Shown here one piece after another: positions 16,723 to 25,879 of a stretch of DNA of 64,000 nucleotides. The DNA is from Lachnospiraceae bacterium (GTDB lineage: Bacteria > Bacillota > Clostridia > Lachnospirales > Lachnospiraceae). The notes beneath the pieces were generated by a model, which did no database searches, was not told where the DNA came from, and saw only the letters and a program-made list of their open reading frames with translations. A program made the position numbers and the translations under genes. The first letter of the stretch is position 1, and every line of letters starts with the position of its first letter. The stretch covers positions 1 to 64,000 of the forward strand of contig JAFRUR010000074.1 in the NCBI GenBank assembly GCA_017438775.1, written 5' to 3'.

Positions 16723-18060
16723 ATGAGCGATCTGGATATCAGAACTGCACAGTCGATCGAGAACACGCAGACCGTGCTGAAGGACTGCGCCGCGAAGATC
16801 GGCATCGATCTGACGGCCCTGACGGGGCTGCGCGCGGTGTGCAAGGCTTCCCCTGTTCTGTCGCAGGAGGCGGATAAGATCCGGAAACTGTTCCGGGAGA
16901 TCGACGAGGACCTGAAAAAAGCCGCCTCGGCGGCGTATGCTCTGGCCGGTTCCAAAAAGAAGGGGAAGCTGGCCGGCATTTCCTTCTCTGTCGGCTGCGG
17001 CATGGCGTGGCGGGAGTGTATCCGGCTGGATGCCGCGGCGGCATCGTCCGACCTGGCCGACATGAAGGGACAGAACGCGGAACTGGGAAAGCGCAGGATC
17101 CTTCTGACCACGACCGCGGCGCTGATCGGTGCCATCCGCATCATGAATCAGGACGTGAACTCTCTGGACGATCTGATGGGCGTGACCGGTCTGAGTACTG
17201 TCAACCGAATCGTGGTGAAGGCTGCGATCGATTCCGCGACGGACGCGCTCGGCAGGGTGTGCCGGTCCCTGGGCAGGATCAGCGCGTATCTGGACCTGGT
17301 CATCAAAGAGATGACGGACATCGTGAAAGACCTTGCCGCGGCAGAGGAAAAGGGCCGGATGACCCTTTTTGAGGACACGATCCGGCAGACCAGTCAGATT
17401 CAGGACGACGCCGCGGCGCGGAAACAGGGGGACCAGGCCGTCAAGGAGCTGGAGGCGGCGCAGGCGGAATACGTGGCGCTCTACGGCGTGGAATCCGAGA
17501 CGATCAAGGCGGAGATCGCCAGGATCAAGGGACTGTACACCACCGAGGCCATCCACCTGACTACCAAGATGACGGAAAAGCAGTGCAACCAGCACAGCTA
17601 CGAAGACGACGAACTCTACGGTATGTGCTGCGCGACGGCCTACGCCATCGGCCTTTCGATCATCAACGGAGGAACGTATACGCCGACCAAGTATCACCGG
17701 AAGGACAAGAAGACAGATAAGGGCGGCGGCTACAACCACTGGGATGACGGCGGCGTGAAAAAGTACCAGAAGAAGTTCTCGTACAAGACCGTGTACGAGG
17801 ATCTGAAAGCCGGTAAGCCCGTGATCCTGCACTACTATTACACCAAGCAGGTCTGGGACAGCAAACAGAAAAAGTACGTGACGAAGACCTGTCAGCACTG
17901 GATTCTGATCAACGGCGTGCGGGCGGGGGCGAATATCGAGAATCTGCAGCCGTCGGACTTCACCGCGATCGACCCGGGCTACGGCAAGGAATTCAATCTG
18001 GGAACGATCCTGTCCCGCCACGACAACACCAGAGTCGACGGAATCAAGCGCTACAATTAA
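16723..18060 (+). CDS. Type VII effector, N-type B with second papain-like domain
   Basis: A 445-residue protein. The first 275 residues are a helical region of a second type (shared with 18073), containing AYALAGSKKKGKLAG, FEDTIRQTSQIQDD and YVALYGVESETIKAEIARIK. The C-terminal domain is a papain-like fold close to that of the protein at 20747. C303 in MCCATAYAIG, H392 in QHWILINGV and D417 in AIDPGYG form the likely triad. The gene ends 12 bases before the next paralogue. The catalytic assignment is from motif order, not from comparison with a solved structure. Confidence 0.78.
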   Translation: MSDLDIRTAQSIENTQTVLKDCAAKIGIDLTALTGLRAVCKASPVLSQEADKIRKLFREIDEDLKKAASAAYALAGSKKKGKLAGISFSVGCGMAWRECIRLDAAAASSDLADMKGQNAELGKRRILLTTTAALIGAIRIMNQDVNSLDDLMGVTGLSTVNRIVVKAAIDSATDALGRVCRSLGRISAYLDLVIKEMTDIVKDLAAAEEKGRMTLFEDTIRQTSQIQDDAAARKQGDQAVKELEAAQAEYVALYGVESETIKAEIARIKGLYTTEAIHLTTKMTEKQCNQHSYEDDELYGMCCATAYAIGLSIINGGTYTPTKYHRKDKKTDKGGGYNHWDDGGVKKYQKKFSYKTVYEDLKAGKPVILHYYYTKQVWDSKQKKYVTKTCQHWILINGVRAGANIENLQPSDFTAIDPGYGKEFNLGTILSRHDNTRVDGIKRYN

Positions 18061-18072
18061 GCAGGAGAAGCC

Positions 18073-19359
18073 ATGAGCGACCTGACCGAAAAAACCGCAC
18101 AGGCGATCGAACGCGCGCAGACGGAGATCCATGACGGTGCCCTGAAGATCGGCATCTCTCTTGTGACGCTCAGCGGGCACTGCGCGGTGTGCAAGGCGTC
18201 TCCCGCGCTTTCGCAGAGCTCGGACACCGCGGTCAGGCTGTTCCTGTCGATCGACGAGAATCTGAAAACGGCTGTGACGGGCGCCTATGCGCTGGCGGGA
18301 TCGAAGAAGAAGGGAAAGCTGACAAATCCCCGCTTTTCGACGGCCTGCGGTGCCGCATGGCGGGACGGCCTTCAGATCGATACGGCCGGGATCGACGGAG
18401 AACTGAAGAAGATCAAAGCGCAGGCCGTTGTCCTGGAAATGGCGCGTATCTCTCTCGGCAATGCGGAGCGCGCGGTCCGCGCGGTGCGGAGCATGGAACA
18501 GGATCTTTCCTCGATCTCCGGGATCGAGGCTCTCGCCGGCTCCATGATCAACAAGCTGATGCTGGTCGACGTCTTCCGGGACAAGGCCGCGGATGCCCTG
18601 CGCCGGGCGGGCGCGGACTTAAAGCGCATCCTCACCTGGCTGAACCTGATCTGCAGCGCCTATGCCGCTTTGCGGACGCAGTTTTCGGCCGCGGAGGAGC
18701 AGGCCCGGATGACGCAGTTCGAGGACCGGATGGAAAAGAGCCGGGCCATTCAGACGAAGCAGCAGGCCCGGGAGAAGGGAAAACAGACCGTCAAGGACCT
18801 GAAGGCGATGCAGGCGGAGTACGTCGCGCTCTATGGCGTGGAATCCGAGACGATCAAGGCCGAGATCGCGCGGATTCGGCAGCTCCGGATCGACGCTGCC
18901 ATCGAGGCGGGCCTCGGAAAGCTCGGCATGGGCGGCGATTGGTGCAAGGACTGGTTTTATAAGACATACGGCGGCATTGACCCCGCGAAACGGGATTTCG
19001 CCTGGTGCGACCGCTTCGCGAGCTGGATGCTCGTGCAGATGGGATACGAAATGAAGGCCGGCGGCTGTCCCGCCCAGATGAAAGAGTTTAAGAAGCGCGG
19101 CGGTCTCCATCAGGAGGCGGACTACCGGCCGAAGACCGGCGATGTGGTCTTCTTCGACTGGGGCAAGGGGAAGGCCCAGCACGTGGGCATCATCCACGTG
19201 GCGGACGACGGAGAGATCTACGTCCTGCAGGGGAACTACAACAGCCAGGTGTCCTATGTGAAACTCAGCAAGATACTGGAGATCAAAAAGGGAGAAGAAG
19301 GCAAGGTCAAGCGGGTCATCGGCTACGGCGACCCGACCTGCCTGAAGGAAAACCGGTGA
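18073..19359 (+). CDS. Type VII effector, N-type B with CHAP domain
   Basis: A 428-residue protein whose first 270 residues match the N-terminus of the preceding effector. The C-terminal domain is a CHAP amidase/endopeptidase: C312 in FAWCDRFASWML, H370 in AQHVGIIHV, and a following LQGNYNS that supplies the polar residue. CHAP domains hydrolyse peptidoglycan peptides. With the neighbour at 16723 it shows that one N-terminal type carries different catalytic ends. Confidence 0.82.
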   Translation: MSDLTEKTAQAIERAQTEIHDGALKIGISLVTLSGHCAVCKASPALSQSSDTAVRLFLSIDENLKTAVTGAYALAGSKKKGKLTNPRFSTACGAAWRDGLQIDTAGIDGELKKIKAQAVVLEMARISLGNAERAVRAVRSMEQDLSSISGIEALAGSMINKLMLVDVFRDKAADALRRAGADLKRILTWLNLICSAYAALRTQFSAAEEQARMTQFEDRMEKSRAIQTKQQAREKGKQTVKDLKAMQAEYVALYGVESETIKAEIARIRQLRIDAAIEAGLGKLGMGGDWCKDWFYKTYGGIDPAKRDFAWCDRFASWMLVQMGYEMKAGGCPAQMKEFKKRGGLHQEADYRPKTGDVVFFDWGKGKAQHVGIIHVADDGEIYVLQGNYNSQVSYVKLSKILEIKKGEEGKVKRVIGYGDPTCLKENR

Positions 19360-19393
19360 CAGTCGGTATGTCTGTCCGATAAGGGAAAAGACG

Positions 19394-20668
19394 ATGGCAA
19401 ACAGCATCACAGCGCATACGAATATCGGTTACTGCCGCGGCGAGGTCCGCAGCGTCTGCCGCGACCTCAAGAAGACGGTCACGGATCTGGTCGCCACGAA
19501 CCTGCTGACGCTCGGGAGCCCCGCGGTCCGTCTGCAGGGCATGCCGGTGCAGACCTGCTTCCGCGAGGCGGAGAAGCACATGACGGAGGCCAACCGGGCG
19601 GCCAATGCCCTTGCCGGCGTCCGGAAGAACCCGAAGGAGGATGCCGCCTCCTACTCTGTCACCTGCGGAAGCGGGAACTTCATCAGCGTGAACACCGACG
19701 GCGTGACGGCGCTCACGAACAAGATCGCGATGCAGGTGGAGCGCCTGGAGAGGGTGGAAGGCCGTCTGCAGGAGAGCCAGCGCGAGTTTGAGAACCTGAA
19801 AGTGACCGACCAGCTCCTGAGCACGATGGGGGCGATCGACATCCTGTTTCCGGTCTGGGGAACGCTGACCCGCGGCGCCGCCGTCGTACTGATCATCAAG
19901 TCCGGAAAGGATTCGCTCAAGGCGGCCCGCAGGGACGTGAGCAGACTGATCAGCTACTTTAAGGCGCTGAACAAAGGTCTCCTGAAGACCTGCACGGAGA
20001 TCACGGGCTGCGAGGAGACCGTGCGAAAAGGCCTGTTTGAGGACAAGATCAAACAGACCTCGCAGATCACGGCCGACCACAAGCCTTCGCGGAACCAGAT
20101 CCGCAAGCAGGCCGAGGAACTGGAACAGCTGCAGGCGGAGCACATCGCCATCTACGGCGTTCCCAGCAAGGAACTCGCCGCGGAGATCGCCCGCCTGAAG
20201 GAGTTCTACGACTTCGGGACCATCATGCAGAAGGCCCGGAAGGAAAAACTCGGTCAGAAAGGCAAGGAGTTCAAGGACTGGTTCTATTCTCACTACGGCG
20301 GCCTGGATCCGAAGGGGGACTTCGCCTGGTGCGACCGCTTTTCCAGCTGGATGGTCGGTCAGTTCGGCAAGAAACTGCCGCGCGGCGGCTGCGGCGCCCA
20401 GCGCTCGTATTTCAAGGAGCGCGGCGGCCTGCACACCGAGGCGGGCTACAAGCCCAAGAGCGGCGACGTCGTGTTTTTTGACTGGGGGAAGGACGGCTCC
20501 ATCAACCATGTCGGCGTGATCTACGTGGACCCGAAGACCGGGGAACTCTACGTGCTCCACGGGAACTTCGGCGGCAAGGTCAGCTACAACAAGCTGAGCG
20601 ACGTCCTGCGCTGGAACAACGGCAAAGTGGCCGGCTACGGCGATCCGAACACACTGCCGGATCTGTAA
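19394..20668 (+). CDS. Type VII effector, N-type A with CHAP domain
   Basis: A 424-residue protein. Its first 275 residues belong to the same type as those of 14638 and 20747 (FENLKVTDQLLSTMGAIDIL, FEDKIKQTSQITADHKPS). The C-terminal CHAP domain is very close to that of 18073, with C313 in FAWCDRFSSWM, H372 in NHVGVIYV and LHGNFGG. This is the clearest evidence that the two halves have been exchanged between effectors. AAGGG precedes the ATG with other purines. Confidence 0.82.
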   Translation: MANSITAHTNIGYCRGEVRSVCRDLKKTVTDLVATNLLTLGSPAVRLQGMPVQTCFREAEKHMTEANRAANALAGVRKNPKEDAASYSVTCGSGNFISVNTDGVTALTNKIAMQVERLERVEGRLQESQREFENLKVTDQLLSTMGAIDILFPVWGTLTRGAAVVLIIKSGKDSLKAARRDVSRLISYFKALNKGLLKTCTEITGCEETVRKGLFEDKIKQTSQITADHKPSRNQIRKQAEELEQLQAEHIAIYGVPSKELAAEIARLKEFYDFGTIMQKARKEKLGQKGKEFKDWFYSHYGGLDPKGDFAWCDRFSSWMVGQFGKKLPRGGCGAQRSYFKERGGLHTEAGYKPKSGDVVFFDWGKDGSINHVGVIYVDPKTGELYVLHGNFGGKVSYNKLSDVLRWNNGKVAGYGDPNTLPDL

Positions 20669-20746
20669 ATGCGGCGGCCGGAGAGCATCTCCGGTCTGCC
20701 CTGAGCATAGAGCCGGGCGGGTCCATCTGCCCGGAGGAGAACGAAC

Positions 20747-22060
20747 ATGTCGGAACGGATCAAACTGTCCGGAGACGTGGAATACGTCCGGAACGAGGTG
20801 CAGGCCTGCAGCCGGGAACTGAGCATACGCGTGAACTTTCTGGTTGGTCAGGATCAGCTCACGCGGGGCGGCTGGATGGTCTCGGGCGCTGCGGAAAAGG
20901 TCCGAAGCCGGTTCTGCAAGGTGGAGAAAGCGCTGCGCGACGTCCAGCTGGGCACGAACGCCCTGGGCGGGATCCGAAAGTTCCCGCAGGAAAAGAGCAT
21001 CACCTACAAGGTCTCTCCTCCCCGCGGGAACACGATCTTCATGGACGAATCGTCCTTTCAGGTGAATCTGAACGGCCTGAAACACCTGGCCGAACGACTG
21101 AAGAGCGCCGGAGACAGGCTGCAGGGAGTCTGGAAGAAACTGAACGAGACCAAGGTCACGGATCAGCTGGTAAGTTCCCTGGACGCGGTCGACTTTCTGT
21201 TCCCGGTCCTGGGTTCCCTGAGCAAGGCTGCGGCTATCTCGTCCATTCTTTCGGCTGCCAGACGGGAGGTCAATACCGCGCGCGGCGATATCTACAAACT
21301 GGTGGTGTATTTTCAGGACCTGGCGCGGGAGCTGGACGCAGTGCGCCTCCTCCTGAAAAACGCGGAATCGGAGGCGGCGCGCAGGCTGTATGAGGACGAG
21401 CTGAGCCGCTCCCGCACCTTCCAGGACAGGAAAGCGCCGCGGGATAAGATGAAGGCCTCGAAGGCCGAGCTGGAGGCGCGCCAGGCGGAATACAAGTACA
21501 TTTACGGCGTGGAATCCAAGGAGCTTGCGGCCGAGATCGCGCGGATCAAAAAGCTCCTGGGAACGGAGAAAATCTATCTGCAGCCCAACATGGGGGGCTA
21601 CAGTATGAACCAGAATAACTACTCGTATTTCTGTGTTCCATACGGCGGCAACATGGGGTGCTGCGCGACGGCCTACGCGATCGGCCTTTCGATCGTGACC
21701 GGAAACCCGGTGAATCCGACCAGGCACTGGGACCAGAAGGTCGGGACCACGCGCTATACCAGCGGTCATTACGGCGGCGCGGTCGGAAACAATCTGAGCA
21801 AGATCTATAAGGGCCTGCTGAAAAAGAAGCCGACGATGTACCACTACCGCTACACCTACATCGGCAAGGATGGCAAGAGACACGCCTCCCAGCACTGGGT
21901 CCTGGTGGTCGGGATCCGGGAAGGCGCGGATCCGGAGCATCTGACGTACGCAGATTTCACCGTGATCGATCCCGCAAGCGGCAAGCAGAGGAACCTGGGA
22001 GACATCGCGAAGAAGACGTCCAATTTCGCGCCGCAGGCCGACAGCTGGCAGTTCTCCTGA
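20747..22060 (+). CDS. Type VII effector, N-type A with second papain-like domain
   Basis: A 437-residue protein. The N-terminal part is of type A (TKVTDQLVSSLDAVDFLFPV, YIYGVESKELAAEIARIKK). The C-terminal domain matches that of 16723, with C306 in MGCCATAYAIGLS, H383 in QHWVLVVGI and D408 in VIDPASG. It is the fifth and last effector of the row and is followed by a second acidic protein. A GGAGGAGAA ribosome binding site precedes the start. Confidence 0.78.
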   Translation: MSERIKLSGDVEYVRNEVQACSRELSIRVNFLVGQDQLTRGGWMVSGAAEKVRSRFCKVEKALRDVQLGTNALGGIRKFPQEKSITYKVSPPRGNTIFMDESSFQVNLNGLKHLAERLKSAGDRLQGVWKKLNETKVTDQLVSSLDAVDFLFPVLGSLSKAAAISSILSAARREVNTARGDIYKLVVYFQDLARELDAVRLLLKNAESEAARRLYEDELSRSRTFQDRKAPRDKMKASKAELEARQAEYKYIYGVESKELAAEIARIKKLLGTEKIYLQPNMGGYSMNQNNYSYFCVPYGGNMGCCATAYAIGLSIVTGNPVNPTRHWDQKVGTTRYTSGHYGGAVGNNLSKIYKGLLKKKPTMYHYRYTYIGKDGKRHASQHWVLVVGIREGADPEHLTYADFTVIDPASGKQRNLGDIAKKTSNFAPQADSWQFS

Positions 22061-22112
22061 TGCGGAAGGGAAGGCATGATCCCGCGGGGCAGCCCCGGGA
22101 GGAGGAAACGAT

Positions 22113-22694
22113 ATGAGCATCTATCGGGCAATGGAAGGCTCCGGCCTGAACGGAAGCGTCACGCTGAGCAGGGATGAAGCCGGTTTCACACAGGGGTCTG
22201 CGGATCTTCTGTTCGCGGACGGGGCGGCCATCCGGTCCGAACTGTTCCTGGATGAAGCCTTCGGGTACGTCCCGACAGAGGAAGAGGACGCTCCCGACCG
22301 CGACTATCCGAGCGTCCTGATCTACGCGGCGGATCTTTCGCGGGAGGAAGCGCCCGAAGAGCCGGAGGAAGAAGCGGGCGCGGACGAGACCGCGCAGGCC
22401 GCGGAGCCCGCGGAGGAGATGGCCGGAGAGACTGCGCCTGCTGCGGAGGAGACCGACGCAGAGGAAGCTGCTGCAGAAACCGCGGAATCCGCAGCAGATG
22501 AGGCGCCCGCAGAGGAGACGGAAGAGGACTTCTTCGGGATGGTGGGCGCTCCCGCGCTCCTGGTCCTGGAACTGACGGACAGCATCCTCAAAGTGCAGCG
22601 CATGGAAGCCCTGTTTCTCGACGAGTACCGCCCCGCGGACGCGGACCTGACGGTCTACACGCTCATCGCCGAAGAGGCGGAAAGCAACGGCTGA
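22113..22694 (+). CDS. Acidic protein of unknown function, possible immunity factor
   Basis: A 193-residue protein with a long central Glu/Ala-rich low-complexity stretch (about residues 78-140) and short ordered ends. I do not recognise a family. It follows the last effector as the acidic protein at 16075 follows the first, so an immunity or chaperone role is a reasonable guess. No membrane helix or signal peptide is visible. The repetitive GCG/GAG codons make its sequence easy to misjudge. Confidence 0.45.
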   Translation: MSIYRAMEGSGLNGSVTLSRDEAGFTQGSADLLFADGAAIRSELFLDEAFGYVPTEEEDAPDRDYPSVLIYAADLSREEAPEEPEEEAGADETAQAAEPAEEMAGETAPAAEETDAEEAAAETAESAADEAPAEETEEDFFGMVGAPALLVLELTDSILKVQRMEALFLDEYRPADADLTVYTLIAEEAESNG

Positions 22695-22816
22695 CAGGAC
22701 CGGGGAAGGTACGGCAGAACCCTCAGGCACGCAGAAGGCACGGCAGCACAGCCGGTCCTGCGGAACGGACAGGACCGCGGCCGGCGCACAGACCGGCCGG
22801 GAGAACGAAAAAAGCT

Positions 22817-23575
22817 ATGGATGACAGAATCACATACGCCGTCTACACGGACATCGGCTCGCGCCGGGTGAACGAGGACAGTTTTGGCACGGCGGAAAAA
22901 GACGGCCGGCACTGCTTCGTCCTCTGCGACGGTCTGGGAGGCCACGGCATGGGCGACGCGGCGTCGCAGCTGGCCGTGCAGGTCTGTCTGGCGCAGTTTG
23001 AGAACGCACAGGACCTGGAGATCTATCCGGACGAGGCGCTGCAGGCCTCGCAGGACATCCTGCTCGCGGAACAGGCCGCGCGCGGCGCCCAGCAGAAGAT
23101 GAAAACGACCGGGGTGGTCCTCGCGACGGACGAAGAGAACGCCTACATCGGCCACGTCGGGGACTCGCGCCTGTACATCTTTGAAAAGAACCGGGTGAAG
23201 GCCCGCACGCTGGACCACTCCATCCCGCAGATGCTGGTCCTGACGGGTGAGATCAAAGAGTCGGAGATCCGGCATCATCCGGAGCGGAACATGCTGCTGC
23301 GCGTGCTCGGCGTCCCGTGGGAGGAGCCGATGTACGAGCGCATGGAGACGGTCCCGCTCAGCAGGTGCCAGGCGTTTCTCCTCTGCTCGGACGGGTTCTG
23401 GGAACTGATCACGGAAAAGGAGATGTGCAGTCTCCTGAAGAGTTCAGGGAACGTTCAGGAGTGGCTCTCGCGCATGGCGGAGGTGGTCCGCGAGAACGGC
23501 AGGGGCCAGGACATGGACAACAACACGGCGGTGGCCGTGTGGGTCAAGAACAGGAAAAAGGGGTTATTCTGGTGA
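22817..23575 (+). CDS. PP2C-type Ser/Thr protein phosphatase
   Basis: A 252-residue cytoplasmic phosphatase of the PP2C (PPM) family. Metal-binding motifs are clear: TDIGSRRVNEDSFG near the start, VLCDGLGGHGMGD, HVGDSRLYIF, and NNTAVAV near the end. It should remove phosphate from proteins phosphorylated by the kinases encoded downstream at 25880 and 27994, and from FHA-binding partners. It overlaps the second phosphatase gene by 4 bp, so the two are translated together. Confidence 0.9.
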   Translation: MDDRITYAVYTDIGSRRVNEDSFGTAEKDGRHCFVLCDGLGGHGMGDAASQLAVQVCLAQFENAQDLEIYPDEALQASQDILLAEQAARGAQQKMKTTGVVLATDEENAYIGHVGDSRLYIFEKNRVKARTLDHSIPQMLVLTGEIKESEIRHHPERNMLLRVLGVPWEEPMYERMETVPLSRCQAFLLCSDGFWELITEKEMCSLLKSSGNVQEWLSRMAEVVRENGRGQDMDNNTAVAVWVKNRKKGLFW

Positions 23576-24369
23576 GAAGCACAGGAGCGCAGCATCACGA
23601 ATCCGGCGGAAATCCGCAGATGTCGTTCGCGGTCACCATGGTGATCGGGGACCGTGAGGACCAGCAGGACAGCTTCGGCTACCACGTGGAGGAAGGCGAG
23701 GCCATCCTGACGGTCTGCGACGGCATGGGCGGCCACGAGGGCGGCCGGCGCGCCAGCCAGACCGCGGTGGCGACCATCCTGAATCTGTATGAGGAGACCT
23801 ATCCCTGCCCGGAGATTCCCGCGCGCCTGCGGGAGATCACCGTGCAGGCCGATGCGGCCGTGTCCGCCCTGACCGGGCCGGACGGCGGGCCCCTGCGGGG
23901 CGGCAGCACGATGCTGACCCTGGTCCTGCGCGGCCGCGAGATGTACTGGAACTCCGTCGGCGACAGCCGGATCTATCTGTTCCGGAACGGGGAATGCGTG
24001 CAGGTGACGCAGGACCAGAACTACGAGACGGTGCTGCGGGAGCAGCTCCGGGCCGGCGAGATCACGCAGGAGGACTTCGAGCGGGAGATCCCCCGCGGCG
24101 GCGCCCTGGTCAACTACCTGGGCATCGGCGGGCTCGGCCTGATCGACTACAACGAGATGCCCCTGCTGCTCCAGCCCGACGACCGGATCCTGATGGCGAC
24201 CGACGGCCTCTACCGCCTGGTCACCGACGCGGAGATCCGCACGGTGCTGGACAACTTCCGCAACATCGAGGACGCCCTGGCGATCCTGGAGCAGAAGGCG
24301 CGGCGCGGTGCGGCGGCGCGGCTCGTGAGCCGGGACAACATGACGACGGCCCTCATCCGGATCCTGTGA
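23572..24369 (+). CDS. Second PP2C-type Ser/Thr protein phosphatase
   Basis: A second PP2C phosphatase, 265 residues if the GTG at 23572 is used (GTGA overlap with the preceding stop). An ATG at 23620 would give 249 residues and also leaves the catalytic domain whole. Motifs: DREDQQDSFGYHV, TVCDGMGGHEGG, NSVGDSRIYLF and DNMTTALIRIL. Two adjacent phosphatases suggest separate targets, perhaps one for each kinase. Confidence 0.88.
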   Translation: MRSTGAQHHESGGNPQMSFAVTMVIGDREDQQDSFGYHVEEGEAILTVCDGMGGHEGGRRASQTAVATILNLYEETYPCPEIPARLREITVQADAAVSALTGPDGGPLRGGSTMLTLVLRGREMYWNSVGDSRIYLFRNGECVQVTQDQNYETVLREQLRAGEITQEDFEREIPRGGALVNYLGIGGLGLIDYNEMPLLLQPDDRILMATDGLYRLVTDAEIRTVLDNFRNIEDALAILEQKARRGAAARLVSRDNMTTALIRIL

Positions 24370-24464
24370 GGCCCGGGAAAGAAAAGGAATGAGACCGGGC
24401 GGCCGCAGGCCGAATGGGACCGCGCCGGAAGTGATACGGGGAATCCCCGAAAAAGGAGAAGAGC

Positions 24465-25718
24465 ATGAATATCATCCGATGCACGAACGGACACTTCTTT
24501 GACCGCGAGACCTACGAGACCTGCCCGCACTGCGGCGCGCCCGCGGCCGGCGCCGGCCAGACGCCTTCGAAGGGCGCCTCGAAGACGCCCTCTGGGCCCG
24601 CTCCCGCCAAGGCGAGCCACGGCGGATTCTCGATTCTCGGATTCGGAAAGAAGAAGGAGGCGGCATCGCCGGCCCGCGAGGTCTACGGAGCCCCCGAAAA
24701 GGGTGCCGCGCCGGCTGCACCTGCCGTGCCGAAAAACGCGGAATACGATCCCGGCACCGCCCAGAGCGGCGCTTCTGCCGGAGGCGTGTTCGTGGAGCCC
24801 GCGGCGGGCCGCGCGGATGATCTTGTGCAGAAGACCGTGGATATCTACGGGCTGAACGAGCAGAAGGAGGCGGCGCCTCAGACGCCCTCGCAGACGCCCG
24901 TATCCGCCCCGCCCGTGCACACGGACGGAGGCTACGCTCCTTCCGGCGTGAGCTACGATCTCGCCGCGGCCGCAGAGCCTGCCCCGCAGCCGGCTCCCGC
25001 TGCGCCGGTGTTCTCGCAGCCGCAGTCCATCCCGCAGGCGCAGCCCGCGGCGCCGGTCCGTCCGGAGCCCCCGGTCTATGCGCAACCGCAGCCGGTCCCC
25101 GCTGCGCCGGTGTTCTCACAGCCGCAGCCCATGCCGCAGCCTGCACCCGCTCCTCAGCCCGCGCCGGAGCCCGCTCCCGCGCCCGCACCGGCACCGGCAG
25201 CCCCGTCCCTGCAGGAAGTGGTCCAGCAGGCATCCGCGAACGAAGAGGGCAAGACCATGAGCTACTTCAGCGCGGTCGCCGGCGCGAAGACGGCCGCGGC
25301 CGCAGCCCTGCAGACCCCGGCGCAGGAGAGCGGCGCGGGCCAGGGCGCCTTTGCGGCTCCCTCCGGCCCCGCGGATCCGGTGGTCGGATGGCTCGTCTGC
25401 GTGCGCGGCCACAACTTCGGCCGCAGCTATCCGATCTGCGCCGGGAAGAACTCCATCGGCCGCAGCACGGACAACCGCGTCGTCCTGGCCGGCGAGACCA
25501 GCGTCTCGCGTCAGAAGCACGCCATCATCGTGTATGAGCCCCGTCATCGCGACTTTTACCTGCAGCCGGGCGATGCCAGCGGCCTCACCTATCTCAACGA
25601 TGAGTATCTGATGGAGATGAAGAAACTCTCGCCGCGGGACCGGATCGATCTGGGCGACGCCAGGTTCATCTTCGTGCCGCTCTGCGGCGACGATTTCACC
25701 TGGGAGGACTATCTGTAA
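24465..25718 (+). CDS. Zinc-ribbon, proline-rich FHA domain protein
   Basis: A 417-residue protein. It begins with a short zinc-ribbon-like segment (C6, C20, C23 in RCTNGHFF and TCPHCGAP). A long Pro/Ala/Gln-rich linker covers about residues 60-250. An FHA domain fills the C-terminus from about residue 308 (NSIGRSTDNRVV, then SVSRQKHAII). FHA domains bind phosphothreonine, so this is a likely reader of kinase output, possibly linking the kinases to EssC. No membrane helix is visible. The same zinc-ribbon start appears in both kinases downstream. Confidence 0.85.
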   Translation: MNIIRCTNGHFFDRETYETCPHCGAPAAGAGQTPSKGASKTPSGPAPAKASHGGFSILGFGKKKEAASPAREVYGAPEKGAAPAAPAVPKNAEYDPGTAQSGASAGGVFVEPAAGRADDLVQKTVDIYGLNEQKEAAPQTPSQTPVSAPPVHTDGGYAPSGVSYDLAAAAEPAPQPAPAAPVFSQPQSIPQAQPAAPVRPEPPVYAQPQPVPAAPVFSQPQPMPQPAPAPQPAPEPAPAPAPAPAAPSLQEVVQQASANEEGKTMSYFSAVAGAKTAAAAALQTPAQESGAGQGAFAAPSGPADPVVGWLVCVRGHNFGRSYPICAGKNSIGRSTDNRVVLAGETSVSRQKHAIIVYEPRHRDFYLQPGDASGLTYLNDEYLMEMKKLSPRDRIDLGDARFIFVPLCGDDFTWEDYL

Positions 25719-25879
25719 GAAGCGAAAGGTCCCGCTCCGCAGGCCGTGGGCGGAAAAGATCGCGGCCGCCATGCACCGCGCAGGCCGCGGCGGACGCCGC
25801 TCCGTGCGGACGGGAAAGCTCTGAGCGCTCCGGATTTGAAGATGATCGCCGGCGGGCCCGGCAGGAAAGAAGATAAACC

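Noticed and set aside
14884..22120. Long minus-strand frames opposite the effectors
   Set aside because: The plus-strand effectors have ribosome binding sites and catalytic motifs; the minus frames have neither.
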